Origin: Dimargaris cristalligena
Lineage: Eukaryota > Kickxellomycota > Dimargaritomycetes > Dimargaritales > Dimargaritaceae
NCBI GenBank assembly: GCA_027576995.1
Contig: JANBQC010000161.1
Location: 1 to 23,420, forward strand
Direction of reading: 5' to 3'
Length of the DNA: 23,420 nucleotides
Shown here: piece after piece, positions 1 to 7,987 of the stretch
How the letters are laid out: each line of letters opens with the position of its first letter
Numbering within the stretch: the stretch's first letter is position 1
Made by a program: the position numbers and the translations under genes
Notes under the pieces: generated by a model
Told to the model about the DNA's origin: nothing
What the model saw: only the letters and a program-made list of their open reading frames with translations
Database searches by the model: none

Positions 1-669
1 GTAGCAAGTACAGTCGTCCTCGAGCGGTCGGTAATCCCGGCGGTATTTGTTGATCTTGATCGTAAGGCCACCGTCCCGGGTAAGGGCGTGGCCGAACCGG
101 GCGGTCCGAGTGGGGAATACACAGTCGTACATGTCGACCCCCAGGGCCGAGCACACCACTTAATCTTCGGAATAGCCCACCCCCATACAGTAGCGGGGTT
201 TCGCATTGGGTAAATGGTCGGTGCACTGGGTAACCACCCGCCAGAACTGATCCTTCTCTTCACCACCACTCGGACCACCAATGGCGTAGCCCGGCGCATC
301 TCGCCGGATCATTTCGGCCAGACACGCCCGACGTAAATCGGGGTCGAGTCCGCCCTGGATAATGGGAAACAAACTCTGACGCTCGGGGAAGCGGCGGGCC
401 TTGATACACCGGTCTAGCCACCGAATGGAGCGATGCATAGCTTCCTCGACGCGAGGACCTGTCGTTAAGAATGACACCACGTCGTCCAACTGCATCATGA
501 TATCCGCCCCGAAGTTGTTCTGCAACCCTACCGAGTTTTTTGGTGTTTGCAACACCAGAGACAACATTTGAAAACACGCGCTATCCGTTGTTGGCCGCGG
601 TCTCAGTCCATAAGGGAGTTCTAACCCCACCAGACTAAGGCAAAGATCTTGGGACCGGGGTGGTGGCAA
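1..669 (-). pseudogene. QTRT1: Decayed queuine tRNA-ribosyltransferase catalytic subunit (QTRT1/TGT), runs off the left edge
   Basis: The protein read on the minus strand carries the eukaryotic TGT core: [45 protein letters not shown] and, nearer the left edge, DMYDCVFPTRTARFG. TGT exchanges guanine-34 for queuine in GUN-anticodon tRNAs. The copy is broken. A TAA at 162-160 interrupts the frame where the family has Leu after GVGY-x-D; the frame then continues with conserved sequence for 53 codons to base 1. Near 560-590 the active-site motif TDSGGFQ reads TDSACFQ, and roughly 20 codons seem deleted on each side of it (between GLRP and TDS, and before the LQNNFGAD stretch). No ATG or credible intron explains the gaps. 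Recognisable homology starts near base 609; the 5' end is not identifiable. Pseudogene is the best reading; an assembly error could explain the stop but not the deletions. Confidence 0.85.
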
Positions 670-996
670 TGACCGAAATGGTTGGTGTTATACAGGATTA
701 TCCGGCAGTTGGGCGATCGAATGTGTTACATCTACCCCGGGGGACGAGACCAATGCTGTCAATAATACTGCGGAAATACCTCAACCAGAGGAAAGTGTGT
801 GTAGAGACCTACATAACCGGGGACTAGGTATTTCAGACACCCTAGCTGTTGATGAGGACAACCCAGTCCATGAACTATAGTAGACTCAAGCGCTGATAAT
901 TACTACACTATGGGATACCCTAATGATCCTTACTCAGCGGGGACTACCATATATGCGCCATGCATTTACTAACAGACCCGCGGCAGCTGGTAAACT
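670..996. other. No gene seen
   Basis: This stretch lies upstream of the broken TGT and ahead of the TATA box near 1000. I looked on the minus strand for the missing N-terminal half of TGT and found no convincing match, and no open frame of note on either strand. Confidence 0.5.
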
Positions 997-1008
997 GATT
1001 ATATAAAG
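997..1008 (+). promoter_or_regulatory. TATA box ahead of the broken gene at 1155
   Basis: GATTATATAAAG, a strong TATA box, is followed by a C/T-rich, G-poor leader of about 145 bases and the first downstream ATG at 1155. The identical 12-mer occurs at 7530-7541 ahead of a secreted zinc-finger mini-protein. Confidence 0.55.
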
Positions 1009-1154
1009 GGTGTTTGGGCAGCGCGCCATTGTCTCCTTAGTTTACTAGCAACCCCATCGCTGCTACCTCCACTATTATTAACTATTACTATTATACCCGC
1101 TCAATTAATAAACCACGCTCATTCTCATTCGCTTTTAACAAACAGAAGGAAAAC

Positions 1155-1849
1155 ATGTACTATCCTGGATAGGGCTCTTTCCTGTTTCTGACTAATTGTT
1201 TTAGATTATTTAGTTACACTATATCCTTTCATGTTAGCCACTTAAAAAGCACCCAGTCGACTATATTATTCAATACAACTTATCACCTAGAGGTACCTAC
1301 CGTCCTACACCTGCTTTTTCTCCTTCCACAGAGGTATATCGATAAATCTCGAGTATTTCCAAAGGACGCTGCTTATAAGCGCTGATAGAAAATATGGCGT
1401 ATAGCTATTGAGCAGGTAGCTTATGAAGGCAAAAGCTTATTAGATGAAACTCCATCGCTCGCCAAATTTTTGCACCTCACTGGTGATTATAGGGTGGTTG
1501 GGAAATTGAAGCCCAAGAGGTATTCGCTTTAATCAACTTCAAAGGTCGGAGTGTATGGGCTCGTCCCAATTCCCTCGGCTTAATATTATATCACTTCCAA
1601 AGCTCAGTTGCCGTCGTCGGCCACAATAATATAGTTCGTATCACGGCCTTTTCTTTAGAACCAATCCAATGGTTTGAATCATTGTATTATTTTAACGCTG
1701 AAGTGAGTACCGTCCCACCATTGTCATCAATGGCCACCGCCTTTCTGCTCCTCGCTTGGGAAATTAAAAAAAACCCTGCCCTTAACCAGGCTGACTTCGT
1801 CAACTCCTCGCATATTCCTTCCCACCTTCAAGTAGAGGGAGGTTACTAA
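1155..1849 (+). pseudogene. Possible broken gene of unknown family
   Basis: The ATG at 1155 opens a frame that is stopped after five codons (TAG at 1170). The same frame then has only a TGA-TAG pair at 1383-1388 before about 1490, and includes RYIDKSRVFPKDAAYKR (1332-1382) and VAYEGKSLLDETPSLAKF. From 1493 the adjacent frame is open for 118 codons to TAA at 1847-1849, with protein-like content such as GWEIEAQEVFALINFKGR, LILYHFQSSVAVVGHNN and FLLLAWEIKKNPAL. A one-step frameshift near 1490 would join the two parts. The TATA box at 997-1008 and the pyrimidine-rich leader sit where a promoter should be. Alternatively 1332 could be an exon start, because a good acceptor (pyrimidine tract then CACAG) ends at 1331. 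I recognise no family, and chance open frames of this length are not excluded in a window this size. Confidence 0.35.
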
Positions 1850-2300
1850 TGGGGAAATGTCGATATCCAACCTCTATTACCTTGTCCTACATAGGATGAA
1901 AGGGAAATAACCATGGTAGGAAAGGAATTGTGCGACTATAGTCCGATAGTCGTCGTTATATTCACAGACGTGAGGAAGAGGTGAAGTCAATGGGAAACAC
2001 ATTGCGTGACACAGATTATGGTGGTCAAATCAACTGTTAGGGGACTGTGCTCGATGGTGATAGTTGTTTAACGTAATGATGGCCACCTGAACAACCAACC
2101 TTGTCTCCTGGGTGAAAATAGGTGCCTTGCTATGATGCAGCATGACTTTAAATAATAATACAGCAATATAGCTCTAACAGTATTTGCCTTCCTATTTATT
2201 TTTTTGAGACTCCCGCCTGGTTTAGCACATATTGCACCCCCTGCAACAGTTTATCTTTGTCGGCTCCATTTATAATGCGAAACGCAAAAACACACGAACA
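1850..2300. other. Intergenic, no gene supported
   Basis: The stretch is AT-rich and has no convincing coding sequence. A 101-codon minus-strand open frame (2501-2196) overlaps the promoter and leader of the zinc-finger gene and is judged spurious. Confidence 0.5.
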
Positions 2301-2308
2301 TATATAAG
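2301..2308 (+). promoter_or_regulatory. TATA box of the secreted multi-zinc-finger gene
   Basis: TATATAAG lies 254 bases ahead of the ATG at 2562. It is followed by a C/T-rich leader, the same arrangement as at the other secreted-protein genes here. Position of the transcription start is inferred. Confidence 0.5.
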
Positions 2309-2561
2309 TGTGCCAGCCAGCTGCCCCCACAGGACGAACCTCACCCCTCATCGTCCGACTTGGAGCCTGTTGTTTCAAGTTTTCTACTCCTACCTCATTT
2401 ACCCATATCTCCAGCCAGCCATATCTATCTGTAAAGGATAGCCCTATTTCACGAGTCTTACTCTCGACTTTGCCATTGTAAGACATCGTTAATCTACCCA
2501 TTGATACCCCCCACCCCGACTTCTACACGGTTCTTAGCACTACTATCTAGCACCTGCTATA

Positions 2562-3428
2562 ATGGGGTCGTCAATCAAGGATATTTTATTTCTGGCCGTG
2601 GTTGGAAGTCTCTTCTCGGCCAGCTTCGCGACTGAGGACTTACGCTCTGGTGCTCTACGCCCGACTGCCACCCACTACCCGTCTCCCATCGGGGGCAATG
2701 CTATCGCCAATGATGTTTCGCAAGGCCAGTCTAACCACCGAGGGCCGCTGGCCAACTACGCCGGCCACTTCGGATTACCAGCAACTGTAACCAGCTCCGC
2801 AACAGCTAGCACTCCCACCCCAAGCTCAGCCCTGCCAAACAGCTCGTCCCGTAGGCGTATCCCCATTACGAAGGCGGCATCGTCTAGATCCGATCGTAAA
2901 GTAGCCAAGATGAACAGGCTAATAGGTAAACAGGTGTGTCACATTTGCAACCGCCGGCTCTCCGACGACACTGGTGCGGACAATCACTATGCGTTACATG
3001 CCGCGGGAGGGGGCGTGTCCTGTGAAAAATGCGGGGGCCTGTGGGCCAGTCAAGGGTTACTCGATAACCACCAAAAAGTCCCCTGCGACACTACTTGTCC
3101 GAGCTGTAAGAGGTATTTTAAAAAAATGGACAAACTTTACCGTCACCAGCGCACCGTAGAGGGCTGCCTATTCACGAAGAACTGTACTGAATGCAAGAAG
3201 TATTTCACTGATCCCGCCAAATACAACAATCACGTAAAAAAAGGCTGTGCCGAAACCCCCGGTTTATGCGGGCATTGTGGAAAAGATTTTAAGTTCGCGG
3301 CTGATTTAAAAGTGCATCAACACCCGGGCAAATATGCCGGAAAATACACCTGTTTTAAATGCCATGATTCATTTGAAAACAACTGCCTGAAATGGATCCA
3401 TCAGGATCCATGCGATGATTCTGCTTAA
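2562..3428 (+). CDS. Secreted protein with six tandem C2H2/C2HC zinc fingers
   Basis: An intronless 288-aa protein of unknown function. Residues 1-23 form a signal peptide (hydrophobic core ILFLAVVGSLFSASFA). Residues 24-125 are a Ser/Thr/Pro/Ala-rich linker with a basic patch at 96-120 (SRRRIP ... SDRKVAK) that could be a nuclear signal or a dibasic processing site. Six fingers fill the rest, each with CxxC then a 12-residue spacer to His: C126/C129/H142/H146, C154/C157/H170/C175, C179/C182/H195/C202, C208/C211/H224/C229, C236/C239/H252/H254 and C264/C267/H280/C284. The spacer length is constant, but four fingers end in Cys rather than His and the last spacing varies (1-6 residues). C2H2 fingers normally bind nucleic acid or protein inside the cell, so a signal peptide is unusual. 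The ATG follows a long C/T-rich leader and gives the complete signal peptide. No homologous named family is recognised; effector-like use is inference. Confidence 0.9.
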   Translation: MGSSIKDILFLAVVGSLFSASFATEDLRSGALRPTATHYPSPIGGNAIANDVSQGQSNHRGPLANYAGHFGLPATVTSSATASTPTPSSALPNSSSRRRIPITKAASSRSDRKVAKMNRLIGKQVCHICNRRLSDDTGADNHYALHAAGGGVSCEKCGGLWASQGLLDNHQKVPCDTTCPSCKRYFKKMDKLYRHQRTVEGCLFTKNCTECKKYFTDPAKYNNHVKKGCAETPGLCGHCGKDFKFAADLKVHQHPGKYAGKYTCFKCHDSFENNCLKWIHQDPCDDSA

Positions 3429-5007
3429 ACGTCCAGGACCCGGTATGTCCAATCGGGCATCCCGTTTGATTACTATTACACTGTATCCGCAAAACTCGCC
3501 TTCTCCAATACAATGTTTTTATGCCATACCTGCTTATATATCAGATTTGGATAATAACCACGTTTCCAATTTGAGTATTCTCAATAATTACATAGACAGC
3601 AAATCCGGCCATTATTTTATCAACCAGTAGGTGAGCCTGTTTTTTTAAAAAAAAATCTTTTGGTTGAAGCACCGGGTATTGGGATATTAACTCAACCATT
3701 GCTTGTCCAATGTTAGCTATAATATTCCAATTAAAATGGCTATCGATTCTGCAAGCACCTCTTTAGTGTGAAACCTACTTTACGGTTAAATAAACCAGAC
3801 TAGAGCTATTACAATTATCTAGGCCTTGGTTTGGAAATATACCAGCTATCCTAGTGGTGGCTGACAATGGCCCAAAAATCACCTGCTTTGTATGATGGAC
3901 TTGAAGCCCTCTCTTCACATCGTATAGGCCAATTGCCAAATCAGGTCTCGGCAATATTAACCATTTGGGGAAGTATCGCATAAGGCTTTTACAAAATAAC
4001 AGTTATTTCCGAACATCGACAGAGTATTAGGGGTGTAGTGGTGGAATCAACATTCGACATTACTATTCTTGGAAACACGTTTATGCAGCCAGATATTAAA
4101 TGTCCCGATTTTCGCCAAAAGCTGCTGTAATGACTTATGGCTTACCCAGAATCCTTATGGATCGAACAGAATGACTTCAAATCATATGCAGTCCATTTTG
4201 AGTAGAATAGAGTCAGGGCATTACAAGCGAAATGTCGGTTAAAAACTAATGAGACCTGACTTAACCAACGGAGTATGCATGGTATAATCGGGCTGAGATG
4301 ATTAAACAGGTTATTGAATAATACACTAGCGGTTATTTCTGATATTACCAAAGCAAGAGATTTCAGCGACGTAGTGGGAAATAAGAGATGGTGAAGTCCT
4401 TTAGGCCAGGGTTGATACAAAGGGTTTGGCCATGTACTACAGCAGCCAATAAGTCAAAACCATACCGGCGAGTTTGAGGATATCAGTGATTGGAAGCTAT
4501 AGCAGGATCCTCCCGGTGGTTGGTATTTTGACCAATGCCCCCCTCCTTCCCCTCCCAATGGCCAAACGGGTTTCCACTATGCGCTAGTTTTTTGTATGCC
4601 AATGATGCCCCGAGCTCTCCTGATATCCAAGATGCTTACAAGGAAGGGGGGTGAGGGACCAGTGTAACTCATCCCGTTTGCCGTACTTATATTCTAGGCT
4701 ATGGTCCGCATTAGTTCATCGACCTCACACGGTCGGCTCTTCGATGAATCCGGGAAGGAAGCTCATTAAAAGAACAACTACAGATAGTTACTAATACTCC
4801 TTGAACCATGCCATCTCTATTTCCTTTGGTACTTCCGCTCCTTTTTTCAATTAATTTTCGACCTTGACACACGGTCATGTTGATCAGTTAACCACAGCCT
4901 GCTTCGGTTACCTATCACTCCACACTAAGACGCTCAACTTTAGAAGAGACGGCCCCCAAGCAAAGAAATGGGGGCGAATCCGATTCGAAATGGTAAGGTC
5001 TGATTGA
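3429..5007. other. Long stretch without a supportable gene
   Basis: Downstream of the zinc-finger gene I see no gene with a start, stop and family match. One plus-strand frame between about 3850 and 4790 has protein-like runs (for example around 3860-3980 and 4520-4660) but about a dozen stops, which is close to the chance level for this base composition. It could be a very old coding remnant or nothing. A 71-codon frame at 3415-3630 overlaps the end of the zinc-finger gene and has no other support. Confidence 0.5.
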
Positions 5008-5063
5008 AGCCGAACCCGACATTCGTATATATATATATATATATATAAGGGTGAAGTTCGGCT
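5008..5063. repeat. Hairpin around a (TA)11 tract
   Basis: AGCCGAAC at 5008-5015 is the exact reverse complement of GTTCGGCT at 5056-5063. The 40-base loop contains (TA)11 at 5026-5047, itself self-complementary. It abuts the first copy of the 140-bp repeat. Confidence 0.6.
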
Positions 5064-5188
5064 CGACTGTATAAGGTTTAAACTAGTATGTGTATGGGAA
5101 AATCGTCGGGATGATTATTTTCAACTGGTAGTATTTGCCTCATTAAATGGATTTTTCGTTATACAGCCTTGTTGAACTACTCTCGTAT
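5049..5188 (+). repeat. 140-bp dispersed repeat, copy A
   Basis: Aligns without net gaps to 5929-6068, by eye at about 70% identity. It shares TGTATGGG, GCCTCAT, TGGATTTTTC and TTATACAGCCT at matching positions. Inside, CTGTATAA at 5067-5074 and its inverse TTATACAG at 5159-5166 bound a 100-bp core. Weaker similarity continues upstream past the TA tract (TGATTGAAG near 5001). It could be a small non-autonomous mobile element or an old local duplication; no coding capacity. Confidence 0.75.
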
Positions 5189-5928
5189 GTATATCATTCT
5201 TACCGCATGGGTTACACATGAGTGAAGTGGACATGTCCATGAGAACCTGTCTTCTAACCGCCCTTAAAGGCATGGGCAATGATCGGGTCTATCGGCTGGA
5301 TACCATCCCATGCCGACTTGGACTGTAGTTGTCTAACGGGAAGCGTTGCTAGGTGTAGCCTGTACGCCATTCTTATGGAAGGCCAATTGCCCTTTAAAAT
5401 GGCACTCCATTGACTGTCCTTTTCTTCATGACGCCAAGAGAATGGCCCTGCCGGCTTCCGGATATAAAGCGAGTTATGTCTGAGTAAGGGCGGTGCGGTG
5501 GGGCTTGTCATTGACCAGCATTTGTCATTCGTACGAATGCACAATGTACTACCTGGGCATAATATTTTCCCATACGTTTAGTGGAAGTAGTCTTCACTTT
5601 AAAGGTTTATGTCATTTTAATTCTTGGGGCACGCATTATGCTTTATGAGTTGTAGGTTGGCCTGATTTTCTTTTCTTTAAAAGACCCCCCAATTAGGCTG
5701 CCAACGGTATTACTACTGCAACCTAAATAACGGGATATCCATTGAAATGGGCAGGGTCTCACGAAGCGATGGCTGAGAGAGGTCAGCTGACGAGAAGGGA
5801 TATGAGAAGAGGGGAACAACAGCAAGTCGGGTTATCATGATAACATAATGATCAAAATATGGATCAATAATGGGTGTAGAATAATGAAGCGCAGATGTAC
5901 AAGTGCCTGATTTGAAGAGGATGGATAT
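5189..5928. other. Spacer between the two 140-bp repeats, no gene seen
   Basis: Contains only unassigned open frames (minus strand 5544-5254, 96 codons, and 5825-5643, 60 codons) with no motif I recognise, and no TATA-plus-leader arrangement ahead of them. Confidence 0.5.
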
Positions 5929-6068
5929 GGGTGAAATTCAAACCAGCTGTATAAGATTTTACATAATACGTGTATGGGTGAATATATAAGAGAATAGCTT
6001 TTAACCAGTCATATTGGCCTCATACAGTGGATTTTTCATTATACAGCCTGAATGAACTTCTCCCATAT
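5929..6068 (+). repeat. 140-bp dispersed repeat, copy B
   Basis: Second copy in the same orientation, 880 bp downstream of copy A. The inverted repeats CTGTATAA (5947-5954) and TTATACAG (6039-6046) fall at the same offsets and again enclose exactly 100 bp, even though the interior has diverged. Copy B lacks the long TA tract found just upstream of copy A. Confidence 0.75.
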
Positions 6069-7529
6069 TCTAATCAACCTCGGTGGTGATAGTTTAATGT
6101 AGGAGCGACAAGGAGCCCATCTCCACCGGCACAGCCTGGTGAAGGTCATTCACTGCAGTGGCCTGAATCGCTATTCTAGGCTGAGAGGGAGGGTGGGCTA
6201 GTCGACTCCCGCGACTGGGGCAAAAGTGGAATTACCCGACTGGGATCTAGGACCCTAGTTTAACCAAACTAAGCGAAAGAAAAAAATACATATAGAAGCC
6301 GGTCTATGTACATGTGCTCGCTTCTTTGTTTTCTGAAATAGTTGATCGAATCCTCCCAACTGGGATACACATGCCATGGTTTGTGCGCTATGGACTCCCA
6401 AACTATAACGTGTCTCTGAAACATTGATATAGGCCTGTGTGGCCAGGCTAACTACTCTAATACGGAACCAAAGTCCTTGTGGGTAGGTTTCCCAAAGATG
6501 TAGCACCAGAAATTACCCCAACCAGAAAATATCGATGGGGTTTAACATAAGAGGGGGGGGCTACTAATACATTAGAGCACCGTAGTGCGGGGACTAGCCG
6601 GGAGGATGAGTATATCAGGGTGTATTGGGGTAAAACCAGAAAATGACCAGTCGTAGCTTGGAGAGTATTTTTGACGCAGGAACAAAGCCGAAGAACCGAC
6701 CAAGAGTTAAAGTGATGGTATTTCAATGTATCCACGGGTATTCCTCAAGGCTCTAATAGATTCTGGGGGTGCTTTCGGCTCAATGGAGAAAGTGTAGCAT
6801 AGGAGTCCTTTAAGTATCGACTGGGTTGGGTAATTGTCCACCATGGCACTAGGTGCTACCACGGGAAAGGCAAACTGATATAAAGTGGCCCAGCTCGGTG
6901 GTCAGCGGATACAAAGGCCTAGCCGAATTAGTTCAGGTTATTCTGCGCGGCGAGTTGCATTGTGACATTGTCCTACACCTCTTGGCTTTTTAAATGAGGC
7001 GTATCGGGAATATCTGATTAAAACCCCTTTTAACAAGCCACTAGCTAAGCAACTGAATGAGTGATGGGAATATTCGTCAGTATTGTGGCCTATTAACTTT
7101 GCTCATAGATGTTACACTAGGCGCCAGAGAGTCACCAGTTATACATATCTGCATTACGACTATAGGATAAATGGACCGTTGTTAGAGTCTGCTACTCCCA
7201 CTATTTCCAGCATTTAGCCGCGTACCACACTAACAACTCCATCCATAGATCCACATGGTTTTGAAATAAGCAATCTGAAGTTTCGTCGGAATGCTCGCCC
7301 CCAAATCCGGATTCCACATCAAGAATACTACTTGTAACCTGCGGCACTCTCAATAGTGACCCGCGAATCAAAAAAAGGCGACCATCAGCTGATTACATTG
7401 GTATCATCTACGCGAGGGGGAGGGACCGGCCAATCCAAGGCCCACTCGATCCGTCGCTAATATTCATAGCATAATGAACTGAGCGGACACAGCTTTGTAT
7501 AGAAACACCAAGTTACAAATGGGCCACTA
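6069..7529. other. Gene-poor stretch with a possible coding remnant at 6966-7217
   Basis: No complete gene seen. On the plus strand 6966-7217 one frame has a single TGA in 83 codons and reads FLNEAYREYLIKTPFNKP ... WEYSSVLWPINFAHR; it shows loose similarity to the broken gene at 1155-1849 (AY, TP, LAK, WE and INFxxR in the same order). At 6726-6795 a short frame reads ALIDSGGAFGSM, which recalls a retropepsin active site but has no surrounding pol sequence. Minus-strand frames at 6735-6457 and 6506-6255 are unassigned. Confidence 0.35.
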
Positions 7530-7541
7530 GATTATATAAAG
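7530..7541 (+). promoter_or_regulatory. TATA box of the zinc-finger mini-protein gene
   Basis: GATTATATAAAG, identical over 12 bases to the element at 997-1008. A leader of about 195 bases, strongly C/T-rich and A/C-rich with few G, leads to the ATG at 7736. Confidence 0.6.
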
Positions 7542-7735
7542 TCTCACGACATTCCCCCTCCAAGATCAGACACCAACAGACAACCGCCGGGCTAATATAT
7601 ATACCTCCTGCTTCGCTTTACGTCCTCCGCCCTCCCAGTCACCTTTATTGACGTTTACACGCGCCAACCAACTCATCCATCCTCGCTACCAGTCCACCCA
7701 ATACCATCACCCCTCTTGTACCCTCGCTCCTAGCC

Positions 7736-7987
7736 ATGCAGCTCCCCAGTTTGACCTTGGTGGCCGTGACCGCCGCCGCCGCTATTGCCTTCGCCACCGC
7801 GGCCGTCCTACCCACTGCTGCCATGGATAAGGTCGCCAGCAGTCCACCTGAAAACTTAGCCCATGCCTCCAACGGAGCTCAGGATAACCCTGTGAATCGT
7901 GATGATGACGATATACCATATACGTGTGAATGTGGTTTAAAGTTTTACAATCGTATGCAGTACAATGCCTGTTACCATTCGCACTAG
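7736..7987 (+). CDS. Secreted 83-aa protein with one degenerate zinc-finger-like module
   Basis: An intronless short protein of unknown function. Residues 1-28 are a signal peptide (MQLPSLTLVAVTAAAAIAFA, then Ala-rich). Residues 29-60 are a polar acidic linker ending in DDDD. Residues 62-83 hold one module, YTCECGLKFYNRMQYNACYH followed by SH at the C-terminus: C64, C66, then exactly 12 residues to C79, then H81/H83. The 12-residue spacer and the Lys-x-Phe inside it match the fingers of the 288-aa secreted protein at 2562-3428, but CxxC has become CxC and the first His is Cys. The protein ends on the last ligand, so it may be a minimal single-finger member or a shortened copy of a longer one. 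The overlapping frame continues open to 8163, which would fit a frameshift truncation but is not proof. Confidence 0.75.
   Translation: MQLPSLTLVAVTAAAAIAFATAAVLPTAAMDKVASSPPENLAHASNGAQDNPVNRDDDDIPYTCECGLKFYNRMQYNACYHSH

Noticed and set aside
160..162. TAA in the TGT frame as a reassigned or readthrough codon
   Set aside because: UBA3, UXT and IDH all terminate at TAA, and the same TGT copy has deletions and a damaged active-site motif.
2196..2501. 101-codon minus-strand frame
   Set aside because: It covers the TATA box and leader of the zinc-finger gene, begins only 60 bases from that gene's ATG, and has no recognised motif.
3415..3630. 71-codon frame overlapping the 3' end of the zinc-finger gene
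   Set aside because: It starts inside the last finger in another frame, with no signal peptide, motif or separate promoter.
3850..4790. Long protein-like frame interrupted by stops
   Set aside because: About a dozen stops in roughly 310 codons is only slightly below the chance level, and no family motif is seen, so it is not called as a pseudogene.
5049..6068. The two 140-bp repeats as LTRs of a retrotransposon
   Set aside because: The copies are short, only 880 bp apart, do not start TG/end CA in a convincing way, and the spacer has no gag-pol sequence.
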